Source: Candidatus Contendibacter sp. | Lineage (GTDB): Bacteria > Pseudomonadota > Gammaproteobacteria > Competibacterales > Competibacteraceae | Length of the DNA stretch: 64,000 bases | Assembly (NCBI GenBank): GCA_029624675.1 | Contig: JARSSP010000048.1 | Location: forward strand, 1 to 64,000 | Direction: 5' to 3' | Shown here: in pieces, positions 17,336 through 27,387 of the stretch | Position numbering within the stretch: position 1 is the first letter of the stretch | Layout of the letters: the number at the start of each line of letters is the position of its first letter | The notes under the pieces: model-generated | What the model was told of the DNA's origin: nothing | The model's input: only the letters and a program-made list of their open reading frames with translations | The model's database searches: none | Position numbers and translations under genes: made by a program

Positions 17336-18417
17336 ACGAAGCGGATCGCCTGCGGTCGCTGCGGGAACAGATCGACGCGCTGGATCGGCAAATTCAGACC
17401 TTGATCACCGAGCGGGCGCGCTGCGCGCAACAGGTCGGGGCGATCAAGCAAGCGGCTGGCGCCACGGGTAATTTCTACCGCCCCGAACGCGAGGCGCAGG
17501 TGCTGCGGCGGGTGATCGAAGCCAACCAGGGACCGCTCAGCAACGAGGAGATGGCCCGGTTGTTTCGCGAGATCATGTCGGCCTGTCTGGCGTTGGAAGA
17601 ACCGTTGCGCATCGCGTTTCTGGGGCCGGAAGGCACCTTTACCCAGGCCGCCGCGCTCAAACACTTTGGCCAGTCGATCCACAGCATTCCGCTGCGGGCG
17701 ATTGACGAGGTGTTCCGCGAGGTCGAGGCTGGCTCCGCCGATTACGGGGTGGTGCCGGTGGAAAATTCCACCGAGGGGGTGGTCAACCACACCCTGGACA
17801 TGTTCCTGCAATCGCCGCTACGGATTTGCGGCGAGGTGCAGATGCGCATCAATCATCATCTGATCACCCGCGCCGCCGATCCCAGGGCGATTCGGCGCAT
17901 TTATTCGCATCGGCAATCCTTGGCGCAATGCCGGGAATGGCTGGACGCCAACATGCCGCGCGTCGAACAGATCGAGGTGGGCAGCAATGGTGAGGCGGCG
18001 CGGCGGGTGCGCGACGAATCGGACGCGGCGGCCATCGCCGGCCAGTGCGCGGCGGATATTTATGGGCTGCCGACGCTGGTGCGCAACATCGAGGACGAGC
18101 CGAACAACACCACCCGGTTCCTGATTATCGGCATGCAGCCGATCGAGCCTTCCGGCGACGACAAGACCGCGCTGCTGGTGGCTTCGCTCAACCGGCCCGG
18201 CGCGCTGTTTCGGTTGCTGGAGCCACTGGCCCGCAACCATGTGAGCATGAACCGGATCGAGTCGCGGCCCTCGCGGCGGGGAATGTGGGATTACGTGTTC
18301 TTCATCGATCTGGACGGCCACGCTCGGGACGAGCCGGTGGCCAGGGCGCTTACCGAACTGCGCGAGCAGGCCAGCCTGTTCCGGGTGCTGGGGTCGTACC
18401 CCAAGGGCGTGCTATAA
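17332..18417 (+). CDS. pheA: Bifunctional chorismate mutase / prephenate dehydratase (P-protein)
   Basis: A 361-residue enzyme that converts chorismate to prephenate and on to phenylpyruvate in phenylalanine synthesis. Residues 1-90 are the AroQ helical chorismate mutase ([19 protein letters not shown]). Residues about 92-270 are the prephenate dehydratase domain, starting [13 protein letters not shown] and containing the Thr-Arg-Phe motif in NTTRFLII. Residues about 285-355 are the ACT regulatory domain with the [17 protein letters not shown] signature that binds phenylalanine for feedback inhibition. A GGAGAGG ribosome site lies inside the end of gyrA, and the overlapping start suggests translational coupling. 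Confidence 0.97.
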   Translation: MNEADRLRSLREQIDALDRQIQTLITERARCAQQVGAIKQAAGATGNFYRPEREAQVLRRVIEANQGPLSNEEMARLFREIMSACLALEEPLRIAFLGPEGTFTQAAALKHFGQSIHSIPLRAIDEVFREVEAGSADYGVVPVENSTEGVVNHTLDMFLQSPLRICGEVQMRINHHLITRAADPRAIRRIYSHRQSLAQCREWLDANMPRVEQIEVGSNGEAARRVRDESDAAAIAGQCAADIYGLPTLVRNIEDEPNNTTRFLIIGMQPIEPSGDDKTALLVASLNRPGALFRLLEPLARNHVSMNRIESRPSRRGMWDYVFFIDLDGHARDEPVARALTELREQASLFRVLGSYPKGVL

Positions 18418-18526
18418 AAAACGGCGACCACGCTTTGCCCGGCCGAGGAAGTACCGAATCATTGTTTCCCCGGACGCTTGCGGAACCGGGATGCCAGGGA
18501 ATCCAACCCGCCGTTCGATCCTGACT

Positions 18527-19228
18527 ATGTCCAACCCTGCCTTGCTGGATACGATCCGCTACGTCGAAACGCCCGAGGGGATCACCCTGAAGCTGCGGGT
18601 GGCCGGACCGATGGCGCGCGCGCTGGCCTGGGGCATGGACAGCCTGATCCGCTATGGTGCGTTGTGGGGATTGTCGATGGGGCTGGTGCTGCTGGGCTGG
18701 GCTGGGTTGGGGGTGTGGTTGATCACTCTGTTTTTGATCGAATGGTTCTATCCGGTGGTGTTCGAGATCTACGCCGATGGCGCGACGCCAGGCAAAAAGG
18801 CATTGGGTCTGCAAGTGGTGCTGGCCAACGGCGCGCCGGTGGACTGGCCGGCGGCGTTGATTCGCAACCTGCTGCGGGCGGTGGATTTCCTGCCGGCGTT
18901 TTACGGGTTCGGCGTCGCGGCCCTGCTGATCAGCCGCGATTTCCAGCGGCTGGGCGATCTGGCGGCGGGCACGCTGGTGATCTACCGTGATCCTCCAGTC
19001 AAAACACTCGCGCTGCCGCCGGGGCCGGCCCTGCCGCCGCCATTGCCGCTGAGCGCCGCCGAACAACAGTGGCTGATCGACTTCGCCGAGCGTGGGTCGG
19101 CGTTGAACCCCGAACGGCAGGAAGAACTGGCCGCGCTGCTGGCGGATTGCACCAGCGGATTGCGGGGCGTGGCGGCGGTCGAGCGGTTGCGCGCTCATGC
19201 CCGTTGGCTGGTGGGAGAACATTCGTGA
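18527..19228 (+). CDS. RDD-family membrane protein
   Basis: A 233-residue protein from the ATG at 18527; an in-frame ATG at 18491 with GGAA upstream adds 12 residues and is possible. Relatives begin close to DTIRYVETPEG, which favours the shorter form. The RDD domain shows its namesake aspartate after the arginine-rich start (RALAWGMDSLI), membrane helices at about 40-75, the cytoplasmic YADGATPGKKALGLQVV turn and the end RLGDLAAGTLVIYR. It is the first gene of a six-gene cluster whose neighbours overlap by a few bases. RDD proteins of this kind accompany MoxR systems; their own role is unclear. Confidence 0.85.
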   Translation: MSNPALLDTIRYVETPEGITLKLRVAGPMARALAWGMDSLIRYGALWGLSMGLVLLGWAGLGVWLITLFLIEWFYPVVFEIYADGATPGKKALGLQVVLANGAPVDWPAALIRNLLRAVDFLPAFYGFGVAALLISRDFQRLGDLAAGTLVIYRDPPVKTLALPPGPALPPPLPLSAAEQQWLIDFAERGSALNPERQEELAALLADCTSGLRGVAAVERLRAHARWLVGEHS

Positions 19229-20196
19229 AACAGCGCCCCTTCGAACAGCGTCACGCCGCCGACTGGCGGGCCTTCGCCGCGACGCTGGACCGGCTGGAGC
19301 GCCGCAAGCCGGACCGCAACGCCGCCTCGTTGCCGATGGCCGAGTTTCCCGCTGCTTACCGTCGCCTGTGCCAGCAATTGTCCATCGCCCGCGCCCGCTG
19401 CTACAGCGGGCCGCTGCTGGATCGGCTCAACCAACTGGCGTTGCGCGCCCACCAGCAACTCTATCGCGCCCCGCGCCAGCGGGGCCGGGCCATGCTGGAT
19501 TTTCTGCTGGTGGACTTCCCTCGCCGAGTGCGGGCCGACGCCCGGCTGTTCTGGCTGTGCGCGGCGTTGTTCTACCTGCCGCTACTGGGGATGGGGGTGG
19601 CGGTCCATCAGTCGCCGGAACTCATCTACAGCCTATTATCGCCGGAGTTGGTGACCGAGATCGAAGAGAATTACGCGCCCGGCCAGGAGGCGGTCGATCG
19701 CGCCGCCGCCGACGATCTGGCGATGTTCGGCTACTACATCCACAACAACATCGGTATCGGTTTTCGCACGTTTGCCAGCGGCATTCTCCTCGGCGTCGGC
19801 GCGGTGCTCATGCTGGTGCTCAACGGTGTGTTCATCGGCGCGATATCCGGCTATCTCACCGCGCGCGGCTATATCGAAACCTTTTATACATTCGTCGCCG
19901 GCCATGGCGCGTTCGAGCTGACCGGCATCGTGCTGGCCGGGGTCGCCGGCTTGAAGCTGGGCTGGGCGGTGGCCGCGCCGGGTCGCTTCCGCCGAACCGA
20001 GGCGCTGCGCCGGGCCGCCGCCGAGGGGGTGCGGCTGATGATCGGCGTGGCCGCGCTGCTGGTGCTGGCGGCGTTCATCGAAGCATTCTGGTCCTCCAAC
20101 CGCGCCATTCCCACCGCCACCAAGTACGCGGTGGGCGGCGCGGGCTGGCTGATGATGATCGTCTACCTCGGTTGGGCGGGCCGTCGTGCGCCTTGA
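19225..20196 (+). CDS. Stage II sporulation protein M-like (SpoIIM/DUF95) membrane protein
   Basis: A 323-residue protein. The start is a GTG at 19225 overlapping the RDD stop (GTGA). A soluble N-terminal helical region (about 1-90) is followed by several membrane helices and the SpoIIM pattern GYYIHNNIGIGFRTFASGILLGVGAVLMLVLNGVFIGAISGYL and HGAFELTGIVLAGVAGLKLG. In sporulating bacteria SpoIIM helps membrane migration; in proteobacteria this version is a regular partner of MoxR and RDD genes and has no proven role. The family call is strong. Confidence 0.88.
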   Translation: MKQRPFEQRHAADWRAFAATLDRLERRKPDRNAASLPMAEFPAAYRRLCQQLSIARARCYSGPLLDRLNQLALRAHQQLYRAPRQRGRAMLDFLLVDFPRRVRADARLFWLCAALFYLPLLGMGVAVHQSPELIYSLLSPELVTEIEENYAPGQEAVDRAAADDLAMFGYYIHNNIGIGFRTFASGILLGVGAVLMLVLNGVFIGAISGYLTARGYIETFYTFVAGHGAFELTGIVLAGVAGLKLGWAVAAPGRFRRTEALRRAAAEGVRLMIGVAALLVLAAFIEAFWSSNRAIPTATKYAVGGAGWLMMIVYLGWAGRRAP

Positions 20197-21733
20197 CGCC
20201 GTCGCCGCCGAATTGCGTCCGCGCAATCCCTGGGAGGCGACTGACCTGGGCGCGGCGATGCTTCGGCGCTGGTCGGGGTCCGTCTATCGGGCGTGGTTCG
20301 CGTTGGCGTTGCCGTTGTTTGTGTTGCTGCACCTGCTGTGCTGGGGCCATTGGTGGCTGGTGCCGTGGCTGCTGTGGTGGCTCAAGCCCCTGCTGGATCG
20401 TCCGCCGTTGTATATCCTGGGCCATGCCCTGTTTGGCGACGCGCCGGACCGTCGCCGATTCTGGCGTGAATTGCCGGGCCTGTTGCGCCATCGGGCGTTG
20501 GCCGCGCTGACCTGGCGCCGCTTCGATCCGGCTCGCTCGTTCCACCTACCGGTGGCGCAACTGGAAGGGCTGGCGGGCAAGGTTCGTCGCCAGCGGCTGC
20601 GCGATCTGGGCCAACCCGGGCGCGGGCCGGCCGTGTGGCTGACCGTCATCTGCGTCCATCTGGAAATCGGTCTGAACCTGGCGCTGCTCATCCTGGCGTG
20701 GATGCTGATCCCCGATTTCGTGGATCTGGAATGGCATGAATTGCTGGACGACACCGAGCCGTGGGGACAGTTGTGGCTGAATGGGGTGAGTTTCTGCGGG
20801 ATGAGTCTGGTGGAGCCGCTCTACGTCGCCGCCGGTTTCGCGCTGTACCTCAATCGGCGCACCTGGCTGGAGGCCTGGGATCTGGAACTGGGTTTCCGGC
20901 GCCTGGCGGCGCGACTGGCGCAAACCCGGCCAACGATGGTCGTGGTCGGGCTGGCACTCGGCGTGGCGCTGTGGATCGGCCAGCCTTCGGTCGGTTTCGC
21001 CACCGACGCCGCGTCCGATGGCGACCCAGCAATGGAAATGGTGAAGACGCGCTGCGAGCAGTGGCGGACGCGCGTGGCGGAATTGGCCAAGTCCACCGAC
21101 CCGGTGCAACAGGCGTTGGCCGAAACCCTGCGCGACCCGGACTTGCGGGCGTGCATTGTCGAGGAACGCTGGCGCTGGCGGGATCGACCGGAGCCGCCCG
21201 CGGCGGAGAAACCCGTCGCCGATGGTGCGCTGGCTCGCGGGTTCGCGATAGGGGTCGAATACGCCCTGTGGTTCGCATTGGGTCTGTTGGCGGCCGTGAC
21301 CGCTTGGCGGCTATGGCAACAACCAGTGACCTTGCGCGGACGGCGCCCGCGCCGCGCCATCGCCAAACCCGCGCTCACCCTGGGCCGAAATGACCCGACC
21401 GCGCCGCCAGCCGCCGATCTGGGCGAAGTCGCCTGGCGGCTTTGGACCGCCGGCCAGCCGCGCGAGGCGGTGCGCGCGTTGTATCAGGGCAGCCTGGCGG
21501 GATTGGCAACCCGCCATGGCGTGCCGGTTTCCCCCAGCGCCACCGAGGAGGATTGTCTGCGTCTGACTGCCGCGCGGCTGAACGATGCCGAACTGCTGGA
21601 GTTTTTCCGCCGCTTGACCCGTGTCTGGCAAGCGACGGCTTACGCCCATCGCCCGCCCGACGAAACCGGCGCGCGCGCGCTATGCGCGGAATGGCCACGT
21701 CATTTCGCCGCCCCCGTGGAATCCTCGACATGA
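20186..21733 (+). CDS. DUF4129 domain membrane protein
   Basis: A 515-residue protein starting at a GTG inside the end of the SpoIIM gene (11-bp overlap). Membrane helices occur near residues 35-75, 150-180 and 250-270, with a last helix near 355. The C-terminal region (about 410-505: EVAWRLWTAGQPREAVRALYQGSLAGLATRHG, then FRRLTRVWQATAYAHRPPD) is DUF4129, found next to MoxR ATPases. The role is unknown. Its stop overlaps the next start (ATGA). Confidence 0.78.
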   Translation: MRLDAVAAELRPRNPWEATDLGAAMLRRWSGSVYRAWFALALPLFVLLHLLCWGHWWLVPWLLWWLKPLLDRPPLYILGHALFGDAPDRRRFWRELPGLLRHRALAALTWRRFDPARSFHLPVAQLEGLAGKVRRQRLRDLGQPGRGPAVWLTVICVHLEIGLNLALLILAWMLIPDFVDLEWHELLDDTEPWGQLWLNGVSFCGMSLVEPLYVAAGFALYLNRRTWLEAWDLELGFRRLAARLAQTRPTMVVVGLALGVALWIGQPSVGFATDAASDGDPAMEMVKTRCEQWRTRVAELAKSTDPVQQALAETLRDPDLRACIVEERWRWRDRPEPPAAEKPVADGALARGFAIGVEYALWFALGLLAAVTAWRLWQQPVTLRGRRPRRAIAKPALTLGRNDPTAPPAADLGEVAWRLWTAGQPREAVRALYQGSLAGLATRHGVPVSPSATEEDCLRLTAARLNDAELLEFFRRLTRVWQATAYAHRPPDETGARALCAEWPRHFAAPVESST

Positions 21734-22769
21734 CCCAACGCCGATTCGTCCTGGTGGGAGTGAGCGCGCTGGTGCTGCTGATCGTGGGCGGCGCGGGCCT
21801 GTGGCTGAGTCAGAATCTGGTCAAGCGCGGCGAGGAGGTGTGGATCGGTTACGGCGAAGCGGCCCAGCGCAATCCGTTTTACGTGGCCGACCGGCTGTTG
21901 ACTCGGCTGGGTCGCGCCGTTCGCAGCGTGCGTCGGCCGCGCGACCTGCCGCCAACTCTCGATCCCGCCGACACCGTGTTGATGACCATCCCCAGCCACA
22001 TGCTAGGCGCCGCCGAAACCGAACGATGGCTCGCCTGGGTCGACCGAGGCGGTCATCTCCTCATCGGCGTGCGGCGCGAACACGAACCGGGCCAGAGCGG
22101 CGATCCCCTTCTGAACACCCTGGCGACGCGCAGCCACGCCCCCACGCAATGCGCTCCGGATCAGCCGGTTCCGGTTCAACCGGACTCCGCCACACCGCCG
22201 CTCCAGGTGGATTTCCACGCCGGCCTGCGGCTGAACGGCGATTTCTGGCGCGCGATTCAATGGGGCCAGGGCCAGGTGACGCTGTTGACCGACTGGGGAT
22301 TGTTCGCCAACGGACGGATCAAGGATCACGATCACGCTGGCTTTCTGTGGGCGTTGATGCAACGCAACCCCAGCGGCGCGATCTGGTTGCAATACCGGAT
22401 GCAGCCCCCGTCGCTGATGCAACTACTGTGGGAGCGGGCCTGGATGCCGCTGATCGGATTGATTTTGACCCTGCTGGCGGCGTTGTGGCATTACAGCCGG
22501 CGGCTCGGGCCGATTCTGGCGCCGCGCTCCGGCGCACAGCGTCGGCTGGTCGAGCATCTGGACGCCAGTTCGGGCTTCCTGTGGCGGCGCGGGGCTGGCC
22601 CCACCCTGCTACACGCCGCCCGCCACTACACGTTGCGCCGCTTGCAGCGCCGCCAAGCGGGCGCCGCTGAATCTTCCCTGACCGTCGCGCTGGCCGATTC
22701 GGACCAGCCGCTGAACGACGCGGCCCTGCTCCAAACCCTGCAAACCCTGCAACGACTCAATCGCACCCC

Positions 22770-22773
<4 letters not shown>
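21730..22773 (+). CDS. DUF4350 domain membrane protein
   Basis: A 347-residue protein; the ATG at 21730 overlaps the previous stop and gives a clean N-terminal membrane anchor (FVLVGVSALVLLIVGGAGLWL). The ectodomain has the DUF4350 pattern NPFYVADRLLTRLG and later DTVLMTIPSHML...WLAWVDRGGHLLIGV, resembling a GATase-like fold. A second helix lies near residues 238-258, followed by a cytoplasmic tail. It belongs to the MoxR cluster and overlaps the MoxR gene by 4 bp. The function is unknown. Confidence 0.75.
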
Positions 22774-23770
<997 letters not shown>

Positions 23771-23774
<4 letters not shown>

Positions 23775-25084
23775 GGTTGAGTCCAACGCCCCGCTTGTTG
23801 CGCTGGCTGGCGGGCTGGACCCTGTTGGGTCTGGTCCCGGCGGTCTGGCCGGAGCTGATCGGATTCTGGCTGCTAGTCAGCGGGTTGTTGCTCGTGGTCG
23901 CCGCGTGGGACGCGGTCTTGCTCCGGCGGCGCCCCCCGTTGACGGTCGAGCGCGGCATCGCGCCCGTGCTGCCACTGGGTGTTTGGCGCGCGGTACGTCT
24001 GCGGGTCGTCAATGCCGACGAACGGCCCGCCGCGCTGACGCTGTTCGACCATTATCCCACCGCCGCCGCCGAGGCCACCGAGTTGCCCCAACGGCTGATC
24101 GTGGCGGCCGGCGGCTGGGCCGAATTCGACTATCGGCTGCGACCAGTGACGCGGGGCGCGTGGACGTTTCCGTTCACCCAGGTTTTGCTGGAATCGCCGC
24201 GCGGCTGGTGGCGGCGCGACGACCGCTTGGGCGAGCCGGAGCGCGTGCGGATTTATCCCAACTTCGCGATCATCGCCCAGGACATCCGGTTGACCGCAGA
24301 CCGACGGGAGGCGCTGCTGGGCATCCATCGCCACCGCCGGCGTGGCGAGGGACAGACGTTCCTGCAACTGCGCGAATATCGCATCGGCGACAGCTTGCGC
24401 CAGATCGACTGGAAAGCGACCGCCCGCACCCGCAAGCTGATCGCCAAGGATTATCAGGACGAGCGTAACCAGACCGTGCTATTCCTGCTCGACTGCGGTC
24501 GGCGGATGCGCGCCCAGGACGACGATCTCAGCCATTTCGATCATGCTCTCAACGCCTTGATTCTGTTGGCCTACGTGGCCCTGCGCCAGGGCGACGCGGT
24601 CGGCTTGCACAGTTTCGGCGGCGAGCGGCGCTGGCTGGCGCCCCGCGCGGGGCCGGGCATGTTGACCGCCCTAATCAATGGCGTCTACGATTTGCAACCA
24701 GGCTTGGAGCCGCCGGATTACGCCGACGCGGCCCAGCGGACGCTGACCCGGCAACGCAAGCGGGCATTGATCGTGTTGCTGACCAACCTGCGCGACGAGG
24801 ATCAGGATGAATTGCAAGCCGCGGTGGCCCTGCTGCGGCGCCGGCATCTGGTGTTGATCGCCAATCTGCGCGAACCGGTCCTCGACGAGTTGTTGGCGCG
24901 GCCGATTCACGATCTGGCGCAAGCGCGGCTGTACGCCACGATCTGTCACTACCTGTTGCATCGGGAGCGGGTCCAGGAGGAGTTGCGTCAACAGGGCGGT
25001 ATCGTGCTCGACGTTCCGCCGGACCAACTGCCGGCCGCCATGGTCAACCAGTATCTAGACCTCAAGCGCGGCGGGCGGCTGTAA
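23771..25084 (+). CDS. DUF58 domain protein (von Willebrand A-like partner of MoxR)
   Basis: A 437-residue protein. Two helices near the N-terminus (about 10-45) anchor it, followed by a beta-rich region. The DUF58 core includes REYRIGDSLRQIDWKATARTRKLIAKDYQDE and a vWA-like start FLLDCGRRM, where the metal-site motif is DxGxxM rather than DxSxS, as in many DUF58 proteins. It closes the six-gene overlapping cluster. Its role with MoxR is inferred from constant gene association. Confidence 0.88.
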
Positions 25085-25214
25085 GGCTGGGGCGGGCAGG
25101 CACGATGATTCGGATAGGATGATGCTCGACCCCGGAAACGCTCGCCGATTGAACCGAAAACGCATTCGCATGGTCAATAAAGGCAGTTTTCAACCCTCGG
25201 GAGGTTTGTTCAAG

Positions 25215-25901
25215 ATGCTGCAAAGAAACGATCCGCTGGTCACGGCGCCGGTTACGCTGTCGAAGGACAGGGTCGCCCCCGTCACCAACAAGGTCCTGCG
25301 CAACACCTATCTGTTGCTGTCGATGACCCTGCTGTTCAGCGCCCTGACCGCCGGCGTTGCCATGGCCCTCAACGCACCGCCGCTGCACTGGCTGATCACC
25401 CTGGGCGGTTATTTCGGCCTGCTGTTCGTCGTCACCCGCCTGCGCGACAGCGTCTGGGGACTGGCGGCGGTGTTCGCCCTGACCGGCTTCCTGGGCTACA
25501 CCCTGGGGCCGATCCTGAACTTCTACCTCAGCTTGCCTAACGGCTCGCAAGTGGTGATGACCGCCCTGGCGGGCACCGGCGCGATTTTCCTGGCGCTCTC
25601 TGGCTACGCCGTGGTCAGCCGTAAGGACTTCAGCTTCATGGGTTCCTTCCTGATGGTGGGCATCCTGGTCGCGTTCCTGGCCGGGCTGGGCGCGATGCTG
25701 TTCAATATCCCCGCCCTGTCGCTGGCGGTGTCGGCGATGGTGATCCTGCTGATGTCCGGGATGATCCTGTGGCAGACCAGCGACATCATTCACGGCGGCG
25801 AAACCAACTACATCATGGCGACCGTCACCCTGTACATCACCATCTTCAACCTGTTCGTGAACCTGCTGCAAATCCTGGGCGTCTTCTCCGGCGATGACTG
25901 A
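25215..25901 (+). CDS. Bax inhibitor-1/YccA-family membrane protein
   Basis: A 228-residue protein. The ATG at 25215 is chosen because GGGAGG lies ten bases upstream and the resulting length matches YccA (about 219); upstream in-frame ATGs at 25119 and 25170 lack a ribosome site. Seven hydrophobic helices fill residues 35-225, with the family end QTSDIIHGGETNYIMATVTLYITIFNLFVNLLQILG. In E. coli YccA interacts with the FtsH protease; the role here is inferred by family. A terminator follows. Confidence 0.9.
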   Translation: MLQRNDPLVTAPVTLSKDRVAPVTNKVLRNTYLLLSMTLLFSALTAGVAMALNAPPLHWLITLGGYFGLLFVVTRLRDSVWGLAAVFALTGFLGYTLGPILNFYLSLPNGSQVVMTALAGTGAIFLALSGYAVVSRKDFSFMGSFLMVGILVAFLAGLGAMLFNIPALSLAVSAMVILLMSGMILWQTSDIIHGGETNYIMATVTLYITIFNLFVNLLQILGVFSGDD

Positions 25902-25928
25902 TTCCCGGCGCCCTTCCGCCGCAAGCCA

Positions 25929-25952
25929 ACCCCGCCCCTGGCGGGGTTTTTC
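25929..25952 (+). terminator. Rho-independent terminator after the Bax-inhibitor-1 gene
   Basis: CCCCGC-CCCTG-GCGGGG followed by TTTTTC on the plus strand. On the minus strand there is only a short AA-rich upstream side, so it mainly serves the plus-strand gene and insulates it from the convergent pilR. Confidence 0.85.
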
Positions 25953-25965
25953 GTGGGTGGCGCGT

Positions 25966-27387
25966 TCAATCCAGCCCCAGCTTCTTCAACCGGTAACGCA
26001 ACGCCCGAAAGGTGATGCCCAGCTTCTCGGCGGCGGCGGTCTTATTGTAACGGGTTTCCTCTAGCGCCCGCAGGATGGCCGCTCGCTCGATCTGTTCCAG
26101 ATAGTCCTCCAGGTTGCGAACCGACGACGATTGCAGAATCGGCAAGGTCTTCGATTCGAACCCCTGGTCGACCAGCGGGGTAGCCATTTCCTCCTTGATC
26201 GCGGGTGGTGGTGGTTGCGACCGCGACGCGGTCGGTTCCATCGCCAAGGGCAGCGACAAATCCGTCGCCTGGATCACCCCCTCCTCGCACAGGGTGAATG
26301 CCCGCTCCAAAGTATTTTCCAGTTCGCGAATATTGCCCGGAAAGGTATAGGCCCGCAGCGTGGTCAGCGCCGAGGGGGCCAGAGTGGCCCGCGGTAATCC
26401 GGACTGCCGGCCGAGGCGCTCCAAAATTGCGTTGGCCAGTTCCGGGATATCCTCGGGATGCTCGCGCAGACTGGGCAATCGCAACTGGATCACGTTCAAG
26501 CGATAGAACAAATCCTGGCGGAAACCGCCGTTCTGAATCAGTAGAGCCAGATCCTTGTGACTGGCACTGAGGATGCGCACGTCGATGGCGATTTCCGTCT
26601 GCGCGCCCACGGGTCGCACCGCCCGTTCCTGAATCGCCCGCAGCAATTTGACCTGCATCGGCATCGGCAAGTCCGCGACTTCGTCCAGAAACAGCGTGCC
26701 GCCCCGCGCCGCCTGGAACAGTCCGCCCTTGTCCTGGGTGGCGCCGGTGAAACTGCCCTTCTTGTAGCCGAAAAACTCGCTCTCCATCAGATGCTCGGGA
26801 ATCGCTCCGCAGTTGACCGGCACGAAGGGCTGGTCGGCCCGCGGCCCCGACAGATGGATCAATCGCGCCGCCAGTTCCTTGCCGGTGCCCGACTCGCCGC
26901 TGATCAGGATCGGGGCCTGGCTACGGGCCAGCTTGGCGATCAGCGCCCGCACCTCGGCCATCGCTGGCGACTGGCCGAGCAAGGTGGGGCGGTTGGCGCC
27001 AGGACCGTCGCCACCCTGATTCAACCGCAGCGCGGTCGCCACCATCTCGCGCAACGCCGCCAACTCGAACGGTTTGGAGACGAAGTCGAACGCGCCCAGT
27101 TTCAACGCCTCCACCGCGATTTCCATGTTGCCGTGGGCGGTGATCACCGCGACCGGCAGGTTGGGACAGTGCTTTTGGATATACGCCACCAACTCCAGCC
27201 CGCTGCCATCAGGCAAGCGCAGGTCGGTGATACACAGGCCGAAGCTCTGGCGCTTGAGCAGGGCGCGCGCCTCGCTCAAGGTCTCGGCGGGCAGACAGGT
27301 CACACCCAGGGGCAACAGCGTCATCGCGATCAGTTCGCGAATGTCGGCTTCGTCGTCCACGATCAGGGCATTGCAGGCATCCATCAT
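25966..27387 (-). CDS. pilR: Type IV pilus response regulator PilR, sigma-54 activator
   Basis: A 473-residue NtrC-class regulator that activates sigma-54 promoters, classically that of the major pilin. The receiver domain (residues 7-120) has DD at 11-12 and the phosphorylated aspartate D55 (LCITDLRLPDGSG). The AAA+ domain contains Walker A GESGTGKE and the sigma-54 loop as GSFTGA, the form seen in PilR proteins. The C-terminus is a Fis-type helix-turn-helix (AAAEKLGITFRALRYRLKKLGLD). The start ATG overlaps the pilS stop (ATGATG), so an ATG at 27384 is also possible. No pilin gene is nearby. Confidence 0.92.
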   Translation of the reverse strand: MMDACNALIVDDEADIRELIAMTLLPLGVTCLPAETLSEARALLKRQSFGLCITDLRLPDGSGLELVAYIQKHCPNLPVAVITAHGNMEIAVEALKLGAFDFVSKPFELAALREMVATALRLNQGGDGPGANRPTLLGQSPAMAEVRALIAKLARSQAPILISGESGTGKELAARLIHLSGPRADQPFVPVNCGAIPEHLMESEFFGYKKGSFTGATQDKGGLFQAARGGTLFLDEVADLPMPMQVKLLRAIQERAVRPVGAQTEIAIDVRILSASHKDLALLIQNGGFRQDLFYRLNVIQLRLPSLREHPEDIPELANAILERLGRQSGLPRATLAPSALTTLRAYTFPGNIRELENTLERAFTLCEEGVIQATDLSLPLAMEPTASRSQPPPPAIKEEMATPLVDQGFESKTLPILQSSSVRNLEDYLEQIERAAILRALEETRYNKTAAAEKLGITFRALRYRLKKLGLD